Shown piece by piece: positions 1-7,680 of a stretch of 64,000 bases of DNA. Numbering within the stretch: the stretch's first letter is position 1; each line of letters opens with the position of its first letter. Below the pieces are notes generated by a model, which saw only the letters and a list, made by a program, of their open reading frames with translations, did not search any database and had not been told where the DNA came from. Source of the stretch: JAHEFU01 sp020440645 (lineage in GTDB: Bacteria; 4484-113; JAFGCY01); assembly GCA_020440645.1 (NCBI GenBank), contig JAGRNR010000015.1:3722-67721 (forward strand). The letters are read 5' to 3'. A program made the translations under genes and the position numbers.

Positions 1-1182
1 CCGGCGCTGTCCAAGCGCGGCAAGAGCATCACCGGGCGCTACCTGGCCGGCAAGGAGGAGATCACCGTCCCCGAGAAGCGGCGCTTTGGCAACGGGAAGA
101 GCATTGAGATCCTCGGCGCGGCTGCCAACAACCTGCAGGACATCGACGTGGAAATCCCGCTTGGGCGCTTCGTGTGCGTGACCGGCGTGAGTGGCAGCGG
201 CAAGTCCAGCCTCGTGAATGAAACGCTTTGGAAGGCGACTGCCAACCTGCTGAACGGCACGGTGCGCAAGACCGGCCAGTTCCGTGAGATCCGCGGCATC
301 GCCGAGAACGTTGACAAGGTGATCCAGATCAGCCAGAAGCCGATCGGACGGACGCCGCGCTCCAACCCGGCGACCTACGTCGGGGTGTGGGACGGGATCC
401 GCACGCTGTACGCCGAGCTGCCGGAGAGCCGCGTGCGTGGCTACAAGCCGGGGCGCTTCAGCTTCAACGTGAAGGGCGGGCGCTGCGAGTCCTGCCAGGG
501 CGACGGCGTGAAGAAGATCGAGATGCACTTCCTGTCGGATGTGTACGTGGAGTGCGATGTCTGCAACGGGCGGCGCTTCAACCGCGAGACCCTGACGGTG
601 GAGTTCAAGGGCAAGAACATCAATGATGTGCTGGAGATGACGGTGGAGGAGGCGATTGAGCACTTCGGCAAGTTCCCGAAGATCACGCGCATCCTGACCA
701 CGCTGCACGACGTCGGGCTGGACTACATCAAGCTCGGGCAGAGTGCGCCGACCCTGTCAGGCGGTGAGAGCCAGCGCATCAAGCTGGCCAAGGAGCTGTC
801 AAAGCGCAGCACGGGCAAGACGCTGTACATGCTGGATGAGCCTACGACGGGCCTGCACTTCGAGGACATCCGCAAGCTCTTGACGGTGCTGGACCGCCTG
901 GTTGACAGTGGCAACACGGTGCTCGTGATCGAGCACAACCTGGACGTGATCAAGACCGCGGACTGGGTGATCGACATCGGCCCGGAGGGCGGTCGCGGCG
1001 GCGGCAAGCTGGTGGCAGCCGGCACGCCGGAGGAAGTGGCGGCGGTGAAGGCGAGCCATACGGGCAGCTTCCTGAAGGAGATGCTTGCGGTGAAGAAGGG
1101 AGCAGCGAGCAGAAAGCAGGGCGCAGGTGGGAAGAAGGCGCCAGTCAGCAGGGCTAAGAAGACGAGTAAGGCGGGGGGCTAG
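1..1182 (+). CDS. uvrA: UvrA, excinuclease ABC subunit A, C-terminal part (5' end outside window)
   Basis: ATP-dependent DNA damage sensor of nucleotide-excision repair, which loads UvrB at lesions. The frame is open from base 1, so only the last 393 residues are present. Counting from the window edge, a Walker A motif GVSGSGKSS lies near residue 62 and a zinc module has Cys 162, 165, 185 and 188 (CESC and CDVC pairs). The ABC signature LSGGESQRIKLAKEL is near 253 and Walker B LYMLDEPTTGLH near 275. This is the second ABC half of UvrA. The last 40 residues are a Lys/Ala/Gly-rich tail, common at UvrA ends. The gene converges on mfd, another repair gene, which may be a functional grouping. The stop codon at 1180-1182 coincides with the first base of an inverted repeat. 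Confidence 0.97.
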   Translation, partial: PALSKRGKSITGRYLAGKEEITVPEKRRFGNGKSIEILGAAANNLQDIDVEIPLGRFVCVTGVSGSGKSSLVNETLWKATANLLNGTVRKTGQFREIRGIAENVDKVIQISQKPIGRTPRSNPATYVGVWDGIRTLYAELPESRVRGYKPGRFSFNVKGGRCESCQGDGVKKIEMHFLSDVYVECDVCNGRRFNRETLTVEFKGKNINDVLEMTVEEAIEHFGKFPKITRILTTLHDVGLDYIKLGQSAPTLSGGESQRIKLAKELSKRSTGKTLYMLDEPTTGLHFEDIRKLLTVLDRLVDSGNTVLVIEHNLDVIKTADWVIDIGPEGGRGGGKLVAAGTPEEVAAVKASHTGSFLKEMLAVKKGAASRKQGAGGKKAPVSRAKKTSKAGG

Positions 1183-1907
1183 GAGCTACCCACTTTAGCG
1201 GTAGTCGGGTTTCGGGGATCGGGTTTCGGGTTTCGGCAGAAGGCATGAGTAGGTGCGTCACGCCAAGGCGTGACTTGCGCACATCAGGTTTCGGGATCGG
1301 GTTTCGGGTTTCCGCAAACGGAGGTGCGCAACTTGCTTGCGCACAATGGGGCGTAACAGCCAACCACGAAGTCACCAAATCAAGTAGTCAATCTGTCAAT
1401 GAAGAAATGTAGCGGCGCACGCTCCGTGCGCCAGTGAGGGATTGTTGCGAAGTGCGCATGGAAGCAGGGCTTGGCAACATCCCTTATTGCTTTTCCGAAC
1501 ACGCCGCCGGCCGGATTGCCATCCCCTGACGAGGGAACAGGGAACCGGGATCTGGGAACAGTGGGAGTTTGTCGCGCTGCGCGCGCTTGTTTGATGTCTT
1601 GACAGCGAAGCTGTCTGGATGACTGCAACCAGCAACCTGCACCCAGTAGCCAGTTGCTCCCCGCCCTGGATGTCCGGCGGCTGGGGAGGCCAAACTGTAA
1701 GCTTGGCAAGAAGGTTGGAGGTTGGAGTGGGGAGTTTGGAATGCTGGAGTTTGGAGTTGAAGTGCGGCACCGCATGTTGGGACGTAGGGATGGGGTAACA
1801 CCCCATCCCGGAGGCGGTATTACCGCCTCCCTCCTTCTATGATGGCAATTTGGCATTGTGCGCAAACAAGTTGCGCACCTCCTACTACCGCTAAAGCGGG
1901 TAGCTCC
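1182..1907. repeat. Nested inverted repeats bounding the non-coding uvrA-mfd spacer
   Basis: Two blocks occur once on each side in inverted order. Block A at 1182-1205 matches the reverse complement of 1884-1907 at 23 of 24 bases. Block B at 1320-1348 matches the reverse complement of 1854-1882 at 28 of 29 bases. The order A, B ... B', A' is that of a terminal inverted repeat. Nothing between them looks like a real gene: open frames are short, low-complexity and without known motifs. The spacer could be a non-autonomous mobile element, or two copies of a REP-like palindromic unit inserted in opposite orientation. The repeats themselves are read directly; the mobile origin is inference. Confidence 0.7.
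1257..1878. repeat. Cluster of perfect hairpins with unrelated stems in the uvrA-mfd spacer
   Basis: At least seven perfect short hairpins lie here. Stem GTCACGCC at 1257-1274; GTGCGCAA at 1324-1344 and again at 1858-1878; GGCGCAC at 1414-1432; GACAGC at 1601-1615; GGGATGGGG at 1787-1809; GGAGGCGGTA at 1810-1830, directly abutting the previous one. Stem sequences differ, but the design (6-10 bp perfect stem, 1-5 base loop) is constant. None is followed by a clear T-tract in both directions, so they are not simply a terminator set for the convergent genes. Stretches of near-repeats such as CGGGTTTCGGG (1206-1236, 1286-1312) separate the hairpins. Confidence 0.7.
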
Positions 1908-1922
1908 GCGGGTAGCTCCGTT

Positions 1923-1940
1923 GCCAGAGTTACCTCTGGC
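1923..1940. terminator. Hairpin holding the mfd stop codon in its loop
   Basis: A 7-bp perfect stem (GCCAGAG with CTCTGGC) encloses a 4-base loop. On the minus strand the loop contains the TAA stop codon of mfd (1930-1932). There is no T-tract, so a role in intrinsic termination is doubtful. A role in 3'-end protection, or a plain REP-like remnant, is equally possible. Confidence 0.4.
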
Positions 1941-4900
1941 CTCCGACCGCCTGTTCCCGCAGGCCGGCCAGGGTATCAAGCGCGTCGAACAGTTCCTCCA
2001 CGTCGTCCTTGCCGGAGAAGGTCTGCTCCAGTGAGATGAAGCCGCCGCTGCCCATCTTGAAGCGGCTGTCCAAGAGCGGGGCCTTGGTGTACCAGTTTTC
2101 CTCGTCGGAGTAGAACTGGAAGGCGAAGCTCATCGAGCGGTGGTTGTAGCTCATGCGCTCCACGCCGATCTCGCCGCAGGTGTTGCGCAGGCGCACCAGC
2201 AATAGCAGGTTGTCAACCTCGATCGGCCGCTTGCCGAAGCGGTCCTGCAGCTCCTCGGCCACGCCGTCCAGCTCCGCGTTGTCAGTCAGGTTGGCCAGCC
2301 GGCGCAGCAGCTCAAGCCGCAGGCTGACATTCTCGACGTAGCTCTCCGGGATGTAGACGGACAGCGGCAGGTCCACCTGCGGGCCGGGGCGTTCCTCGAG
2401 CAGCGCGGTCTCGTCCCATTCCTCGATGTCCGCCTCGTCCAGCGCCTTGACATCCTTAATGCTGCGCGCCAGCAGTTCGCAGTAGTAGTCGAAGCCCACC
2501 TGCCGTGCCAGCCCGCTCTGGCTCTCGCCCAGCAGGTTGCCGGCGCCGCGGATGCGCAGGTCGCTCTGGGCGATCTCGTAACCGGCGCCGAGGTAGGCGT
2601 AGTTGTAGATCGCGTGCAGGCGGCTCTGGGCATCCTCGGTGAGGATGCGGTTCGGGGCGTGGAAGAAGAAAGCGTAGGCCTGCACTGCTGAGCGCCCGAC
2701 GCGGCCGCGCAGCTGGTGCATCTGGGCCAGGCCGAGGTTCTCGGCATTGTCAACGATGATCGTGTTCACGGTCGGGATGTCGAGGCCGTTCTCGATGATG
2801 GTGGTTGCCAGCATGATGCGGTAGGCCCCGAGTGAGAAGGCATGCATCACCTCCTCAAGCTGGTCCTCCTTCATCTGGCCGTGCGCGATCAGGACCTTCG
2901 TCTCGGGCACGAGCTTCTCGAGCTTCTCCCGCACCTTCTCGATGTCGGCCACGCGGTTGTGCAGGTAGTAGACCTGGCCGCCGCGGCCGAGTTCGCGCAG
3001 GATGCCCTCGCGCACCATGATCTCGTCCATTTCGCCGACGTAGGTCTTGATCGCCTTCCTGGCAACGGGGGCGGTCTCGATCAGCGAGATGTCGCGCACG
3101 CCGATCAGCGACATGTGCAGGGTGCGCGGGATAGGGGTGGCGGACATCGTCAGCACGTCGATCTCCGGCCAGCGCAGCTTGAGGTTCTCCTTCTGCTTGA
3201 CGCCGAAGCGCTGCTCCTCGTCGACGACAAGCAGGCCGAGGCGCGGGAAGTCGATCTGCTTCGACAGGCCGCGGTGCGTGGCGATCACGATGTCAACTTC
3301 GCCGGCGTTGACACGCTGGATGATCTCCTTCTGCTCCTTGGCGGACTGGAAGCGGCTGAGCATCTCCACCTTGAAGGGGAAGGGCTTGAAGCGGCGGCTG
3401 AAGTTGCGGTGGTGCTGGTCGGCGAGGATCGTGGTCGGGCACAGCACCAGCACCTGGCGCTCGTCCACACAGGCCTTGAAGGCCGCGCGCATCGCGATCT
3501 CCGTCTTGCCGAAGCCGACGTCGCCAACGATCAGGCGGTCCATCGGCTGGGCCACCTCCATGTCCTGCTCGACGGCCAGCCAGGCCTTGCCCTGGTCCTC
3601 GGTCATCGTGTAGGGGAAGCCCTCGGCGAATTCGTGCATCCACTCCTCGGCGGTGCTGTAGCCGTGGCCGCCGCCGACCTTGCGGCGCTTGTAGAGGGAC
3701 AAGAGCTTCTTGGCAAGCTCCAGCGTGTCCTTCTTGACCTTCTCCTTGGTCTTCGTCCAGGTGTCCTTGCCGAGGTTGTTGAGCGAGGGGTCGGTGCCGT
3801 CGTAGCTGTAGCGGCGCAGGCGGTCCAGCTGGTCGACCGGCACGAAAAGCTTGTCATTGCTGGCGAACTCAATCTCCACGAAGGCGCGGGTCAGTTCACC
3901 CTGCTGCCTGTCAACGAGGCGTGCGAAGCGGCCGATGCCGTAGTCGATGTGCACGATGTAGTCGCCCTCGGACAGCTCCTCGGACTTGCGGATCGGGGTG
4001 CCGCCGCCATAGCGCGGGCGGCTGGGCACGACCTCGGTGATCTCGCCGAAGATCTCCATGTCGGTGACGACGGTCCAGCCGTCATTGTTGACGGCGGCAG
4101 GCAGCAGGTTGCCATCGCCGGCGGGGACCTGGAAACCGCCGGGCAGGATCGCCGGGATGATCTCCGGATGCACACCGGCATCGCTGAGCACCTCGGCCAT
4201 GCGGGAGCTGAACTGGGTCAGCACGGTCACCGGCCTGTCAACGAAGTCCGGCGACAGGTCACTGGGTTTGATGCGCTCCAGCTGCGGATAGGCGGCAATG
4301 CTGCCTTCGAGCTTGCTCGTGCCCCACTTGCCGCTGGGAGGTGAGTTGAAACCGAGGCTGTAATGCTCGCCGGACAGTTCGGCGGCGCTGAAGCTGTGAG
4401 TGAACAGCGGGTTGATGCCGGGCAGGCCCTCCAGCTCGTCGCCGTTGGCAAGCAGCAGGCGGCCTCCGGCAAGCGTTGCCAAAGTGTCCGCGATGCGGCC
4501 GGCTGGCAGGCGGTAGAAGTGCTCGAAGTGCAGGAAGCTCAGGCCGTTCTTCAGCCAGTCGCCGAAGCGGTTCTGCCAGAAGGTGAAGTAACTGTTGGTT
4601 TCGCTGTCAACGAAGCTGTCCTCGTGCACCACCACCTGCGTGCCGGGCAGCAGGTAGTCCCACAGTGTGCAGTCCTCACTGGCGACGGCGCGGTAGTACC
4701 AGCCGGCGCGCGGGATCGCGATGCCGTTCTCGAGGTGCTCGAAGTCGTTGTCAATAAGCTCACTGAGCCGCTCGAAGGCGGAGGGGCTGATGTGGCCCTG
4801 GAACTCGCGGCGGTACTCGCGCCAGCGGTCCTCAAGCCAGACCCGGCTCTCCTCGGAGCGCAGGCGCTCGCCGTGGATGGCCAGCGGCAGGATCTGCAAC

Positions 4901-5640
4901 AGCGGCATGGCGTTGCCGGTGCGCTGGGTGTCGGGGCGGAACTCGTGGATGCTCTCGATCACATCGCCGAACAGGTCGATGCGCGCCGGGCGGTCCTGGC
5001 CGACGGCGTAGATGTCAACCAGGCCGCCGCGGATGGCGAACTGGCCCGGTTCGACCACGGTGGTGACCTTGCTGTAGCCGTTGGCGCTCAGGCGCGCGGC
5101 GAGGTCGTCACGGTCGATCGCCGTGACCGCGCCCTCGATCAGGTAGCGCTTCACCCCGCTGTCATCCTCAAGCTCCGCCAGCCCGTCCTCGGTGGCGAGG
5201 ATGATCTCGCGCGCGTTGTAGTCAGCGGGTGGGGGCAGCAGGCGGAAGCAGGCCTTGGCGGAGGCGAACACGGCGCGGCAGGAGCCACGCTGCAGGGCGT
5301 CGAGTACCTGGTTGCGCTGGTCAAGCAGCTCGACCGGCGGATCGATGTACTCAAACAGGTTCTGCGGCTCGAAGTCCGGGAAGACGAGGTAGTCGTCCTG
5401 GCGCGGTTCGCGGCCCTCCACGAGTCGTTCCACATGCGAGAGGAACTGCTGCATCTGCTGGGCCTTGGCCGTGGTCTCGGTGAGGATCAGCAGCGGCTTG
5501 TCGGATTCGTCGCAGAGATGGTGGAGCAGGAAGAATACGGAGGATCCGCGCAGGTCGCAGAGGTGCAGGCCGGGGTTTGAATGGGCGCGCTCGGCGGCGA
5601 GGCTGAATCTTCGTTGCAGTTCCGGCCAGGGGATGAACAT
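1930..5640 (-). CDS. mfd: Mfd, transcription-repair coupling factor
   Basis: DNA translocase that removes RNA polymerase stalled at lesions and recruits UvrA. The 1236 residues match the usual family length. A UvrB-like N-terminal part is followed by a CarD-like RNA-polymerase-interacting domain around residues 545-610 (motif HIDYGIGRF). The superfamily 2 motor has Walker A GDVGFGKT at 706-713, DEEQ box at 807-810, TMSATPIPRTLHMSL and the motif VI region RGRVGRS. The ATG at 5640 is preceded by AAGGG. It is transcribed toward uvrA, so the two repair genes converge. No frameshift or missing motif was seen. Confidence 0.97.
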   Translation of the reverse strand: MFIPWPELQRRFSLAAERAHSNPGLHLCDLRGSSVFFLLHHLCDESDKPLLILTETTAKAQQMQQFLSHVERLVEGREPRQDDYLVFPDFEPQNLFEYIDPPVELLDQRNQVLDALQRGSCRAVFASAKACFRLLPPPADYNAREIILATEDGLAELEDDSGVKRYLIEGAVTAIDRDDLAARLSANGYSKVTTVVEPGQFAIRGGLVDIYAVGQDRPARIDLFGDVIESIHEFRPDTQRTGNAMPLLQILPLAIHGERLRSEESRVWLEDRWREYRREFQGHISPSAFERLSELIDNDFEHLENGIAIPRAGWYYRAVASEDCTLWDYLLPGTQVVVHEDSFVDSETNSYFTFWQNRFGDWLKNGLSFLHFEHFYRLPAGRIADTLATLAGGRLLLANGDELEGLPGINPLFTHSFSAAELSGEHYSLGFNSPPSGKWGTSKLEGSIAAYPQLERIKPSDLSPDFVDRPVTVLTQFSSRMAEVLSDAGVHPEIIPAILPGGFQVPAGDGNLLPAAVNNDGWTVVTDMEIFGEITEVVPSRPRYGGGTPIRKSEELSEGDYIVHIDYGIGRFARLVDRQQGELTRAFVEIEFASNDKLFVPVDQLDRLRRYSYDGTDPSLNNLGKDTWTKTKEKVKKDTLELAKKLLSLYKRRKVGGGHGYSTAEEWMHEFAEGFPYTMTEDQGKAWLAVEQDMEVAQPMDRLIVGDVGFGKTEIAMRAAFKACVDERQVLVLCPTTILADQHHRNFSRRFKPFPFKVEMLSRFQSAKEQKEIIQRVNAGEVDIVIATHRGLSKQIDFPRLGLLVVDEEQRFGVKQKENLKLRWPEIDVLTMSATPIPRTLHMSLIGVRDISLIETAPVARKAIKTYVGEMDEIMVREGILRELGRGGQVYYLHNRVADIEKVREKLEKLVPETKVLIAHGQMKEDQLEEVMHAFSLGAYRIMLATTIIENGLDIPTVNTIIVDNAENLGLAQMHQLRGRVGRSAVQAYAFFFHAPNRILTEDAQSRLHAIYNYAYLGAGYEIAQSDLRIRGAGNLLGESQSGLARQVGFDYYCELLARSIKDVKALDEADIEEWDETALLEERPGPQVDLPLSVYIPESYVENVSLRLELLRRLANLTDNAELDGVAEELQDRFGKRPIEVDNLLLLVRLRNTCGEIGVERMSYNHRSMSFAFQFYSDEENWYTKAPLLDSRFKMGSGGFISLEQTFSGKDDVEELFDALDTLAGLREQAVGGQR

Positions 5641-5668
5641 GAGCCCTTGAGAATAGCAGAGGAGTGGG

Positions 5669-5727
5669 CAGTAGTCAGTAAACAGTGATCAGTGGGAGCA
5701 GAAAGCTGAGAGCAGGGAGCAGACTCG
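5669..5727. repeat. Low-complexity quasi-repeat upstream of mfd
   Basis: The spacer 5641-5795 contains imperfect tandem copies of CAGTRRTCAGT-like units at 5669-5694, then units of the type GAGCAGAAAGCTGAGAGCAG at 5696-5727. It resembles in style, not in sequence, the near-repeats between uvrA and mfd. No gene is visible in this 155-bp spacer. Confidence 0.5.
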
Positions 5728-5795
5728 ATGTTTCAAACTTCTTCAGTCTGCTTTCGGCTTTCCGCTTTCTGCCAAAAGCAAACCAAGTGATTGGT

Positions 5796-6113
5796 TTAAT
5801 TCATCGGTCCCGCCACCGGGCGGGTGGCGATGTAGCCCCAGACGAGCAGGATGGTGGCCAGCTGCAGCAGGATCAGGCCGAGGCCGCCAAGCATGATCAT
5901 GCGGCCGTCCTTGGTCTGGCGGTTCATGGCCCCGATGGCGATGGCGACAAGCGGGCCGAGGATCGGCAGGAAGATTCCGAGCTGGAAGGCCAGCATCAGC
6001 TGGGCGGATGTCAGGCCAATGTCACCATCGGATTCAGCGGGTTTTGAATCGAGTGGTTTGGAATCAACCGGATCCGGCTGTTCATCCTGCGGTGTGTGGC
6101 TCGTGTCATCCAT
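5796..6113 (-). CDS. Small two-segment membrane protein, function unknown
   Basis: I do not recognise this 105-residue protein. The first 35 residues are polar and rich in Asp, Pro and Ser (a PVDSKPLDSKPAESD stretch with a tandem PLDSKP-like repeat). Two hydrophobic segments follow, near residues 40-62 and 74-97, separated by a short basic loop with MNRQTKDGR. This predicts a hairpin membrane protein with a soluble N-terminus. The start chosen is the ATG at 6113; the frame also has an in-frame GTG at 6134. The GTG lies inside TGCTAAACT (6125-6133), which looks like an extended -10 element 11 bases before the ATG, so the ATG is favoured. Neither start has a clear ribosome-binding site. No neighbour points to a role. 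Confidence 0.6.
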   Translation of the reverse strand: MDDTSHTPQDEQPDPVDSKPLDSKPAESDGDIGLTSAQLMLAFQLGIFLPILGPLVAIAIGAMNRQTKDGRMIMLGGLGLILLQLATILLVWGYIATRPVAGPMN

Positions 6114-6124
6114 GAAACGGGCGG

Positions 6125-6133
6125 AGTTTAGCA
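6125..6133 (-). promoter_or_regulatory. Candidate extended -10 promoter of the small membrane protein
   Basis: On the minus strand the bases read TGCTAAACT, a TGn extension followed by a -10-like hexamer. Only 11 bases separate it from the ATG at 6113, predicting a 5' leader of about 4 bases. The same nonamer occurs upstream of the EF-G-like gene at 54055-54063. Confidence 0.4.
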
Positions 6134-6372
6134 CGCGAATGAGGATGTGGGAGCTGGGTTGTTGGGGGTAGCGAAAGGAATACTGAAATAAAGCCGTAAC
6201 TGCTCCGAATGGTGTAAATCCTTATCCTCGATTACTGCATCCCAACGCCTATCCCGCCTATTGCTACTCCCGACAACCGAGCTCCTATATCCTCGCCGGG
6301 CCTCCGGCTGTCCGAAAAGTATCAACATATATATGTAATGTATACTCCGAGCCCCAACGACAGGAGCCAGAC

Positions 6373-7047
6373 ATGAAGCTGCTACTCACTTCAGCCGGGA
6401 TCAGCAACCAGTCCATCATGGATGCGCTGCTGGAGCTGCTGGGCAAGCCCATTGCGGAATGCCGCGCGCTTTTCGTGCCGACGGCGATCTACGGCATCGG
6501 CGAGGGGCCATCGATATGTTACGGCGTGGTCACCGGGCGGATCGGCGATCCGTTCTGCGACATGGGCTGGGCATCATTGGGAGTACTTGAGCTGACAGCG
6601 CTGCCCAGCCTGAAGGAAGAGACCTGGCAGCGCTGGGTGAATGAGGCGGATGTGATCCTCGTGGGTGGTGGAGACCCGCTGTACCTGGCGCACTGGATGC
6701 GGCAGTCCGGGCTGGCGGCGATGCTGCATAACTTCGGCAATGAAAAGGTATATGTCGGCCTGAGTGCCGGCAGCATGGTCGCCGCGACGGACTTCGGCGG
6801 GAAGTCGTACGGCCTGCACAATCTCAGCGGGGTGGAGCAGGGCGGCCTCGGTCTGGTGGACTTCGCAATGTTTCCGCACCTCGACTATCCCGGCTTCGTG
6901 AACAACACCTCTGCCAAAGCGGAGGAATGGGCCGCTCAGATGCCGGTGACGGTGTATGCGATGGATGACACAACGGCCATCCAGGTTGTGGATGGGGAAG
7001 TGAAAGTGATTTCTGAAGGGAACTGGCGCAGGTTCGAAAAATCATAG
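6373..7047 (+). CDS. Peptidase E-like protein (peptidase family S51)
   Basis: Probable cytoplasmic serine peptidase of the S51 family, whose characterised members cleave Asp-X dipeptides; other members act on cyanophycin or have unknown substrates. In the 224 residues the nucleophile elbow is GLSAGSM with Ser131. An upstream glycine-rich turn VGGGDPLYL and the start LLLTSAGISN are typical of the family's class I glutamine-amidotransferase-like fold. The ATG at 6373 follows AGGAG. A TATACT hexamer at 6341-6346 could be its -10 box, but no -35 is evident. It is flanked by a divergent small gene and the ribosomal leader, so it is probably monocistronic. The substrate cannot be told from the sequence. 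Confidence 0.85.
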   Translation: MKLLLTSAGISNQSIMDALLELLGKPIAECRALFVPTAIYGIGEGPSICYGVVTGRIGDPFCDMGWASLGVLELTALPSLKEETWQRWVNEADVILVGGGDPLYLAHWMRQSGLAAMLHNFGNEKVYVGLSAGSMVAATDFGGKSYGLHNLSGVEQGGLGLVDFAMFPHLDYPGFVNNTSAKAEEWAAQMPVTVYAMDDTTAIQVVDGEVKVISEGNWRRFEKS

Positions 7048-7129
7048 GTATTGCATTGCAACAAAAGTCAGCGCATCGGGTGAATAAACCGCTGCCATGG
7101 CTCAGGCTTCCCACATATTTCACAAAGTA

Positions 7130-7158
7130 TTGCCAGTGTGGGATTCTTGTGTTACACT
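7130..7158 (+). promoter_or_regulatory. Strong sigma-70-type promoter of the S10 cluster
   Basis: TTGCCA at 7130-7135, a 17-base spacer and TACACT at 7153-7158, with a TGT extension directly before the -10 box. The predicted start is near 7165, giving a leader of about 155 bases before rpsJ. This is among the best promoters in the window, as expected for ribosomal genes. Confidence 0.8.
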
Positions 7159-7164
7159 CCGCAG

Positions 7165-7319
7165 TCCACTGGGAGATCGTCCCGGTGGTGCCTGTCGATT
7201 TGGGGTAACTCCTCCATACGGAAAGTGCCCTGACTGTCGGGTGGTTACAGCAAGCAAAGGCCAGTCCTGATGAGGGACGTGGCCTTTCTTATGTTCAGAA
7301 TTTGTGAAGGATAGTCCAG
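7165..7319 (+). promoter_or_regulatory. Structured 5' leader of rpsJ, candidate ribosomal-protein autoregulatory element
   Basis: Two clear hairpins lie in the leader. One at 7166-7188 has a 9-bp stem (CCACTGGGA with TCCCGGTGG, one G-U pair) almost at the transcript 5' end. The other at 7256-7287 pairs AAAGGCCA with TGGCCTTT around an inner GTCC/GGAC stem and is followed by CTT, like an attenuator. In gammaproteobacteria ribosomal protein L4 regulates S10 leaders; this leader has no obvious sequence match to that one, so regulation here is inferred from structure and position only. Confidence 0.5.
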
Positions 7320-7625
7320 ATGGCACAGAGGATTCGAATCAGGCTCAAGAGCTTCGACTACAAGATTCTCGACCAGAGCGTCGAGCGGATTGTGTCGACC
7401 GCTGAGCGCAGCGGTGCACGCGTCGTCGGCCCGATTCCGCTGCCGACGGAGCGCCGTGTTTACTGCGTTCTGCGCAGCCCCCACGTTGACAAGAAATCGC
7501 GTGAGCATTTCGAGATGCGCACGCACAAGCGCGTGATTGACATCCTCAGCCCCACCTCCCAGACCGTCGAGCACCTCAGCGCGCTCGATCTTCCGAGTGG
7601 TGTTGACGTGGAGCTGAAGGTCTAA
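7320..7625 (+). CDS. rpsJ: 30S ribosomal protein S10
   Basis: Small-subunit head protein; in many bacteria it also serves as NusE in antitermination. Its 101 residues match the family, with the start MAQRIRIRLKSFDYKILDQS and the conserved HVDKKSREHFEMRTHKR segment. GAAGGA at 7306-7311 precedes the ATG. It is the first gene after the cluster promoter and is separated from rplC by an intrinsic terminator, which is unusual. Confidence 0.98.
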   Translation: MAQRIRIRLKSFDYKILDQSVERIVSTAERSGARVVGPIPLPTERRVYCVLRSPHVDKKSREHFEMRTHKRVIDILSPTSQTVEHLSALDLPSGVDVELKV

Positions 7626-7640
7626 GCAGGATTAGTTACA

Positions 7641-7668
7641 GGGCATCCGCCGTGCGGTGCCCTTTTTT
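7641..7668 (+). terminator. Intrinsic terminator or attenuator between rpsJ and rplC
   Basis: A GC-rich stem pairs GGGCA with TGCCC and CCGC with GCGG (one bulged T, loop CGT). Six consecutive T residues follow at 7663-7668. This is a textbook Rho-independent terminator shape. It lies inside what is usually one uninterrupted operon, 13 bases before the rplC start. Confidence 0.8.
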
Positions 7669-7680
7669 CTGGATAAAGCA

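Noticed and set aside
2842..4344. 500-codon open frame on the plus strand antisense to mfd
   Set aside because: It mirrors the codon pattern of mfd in a GC-rich gene, has a low-complexity composition and no motif; mfd is certain on the other strand.
6128..6328. 66-codon minus-strand frame upstream of the small membrane protein
   Set aside because: Overlaps the proposed start region, has no ribosome-binding site, no motif and low coding character.
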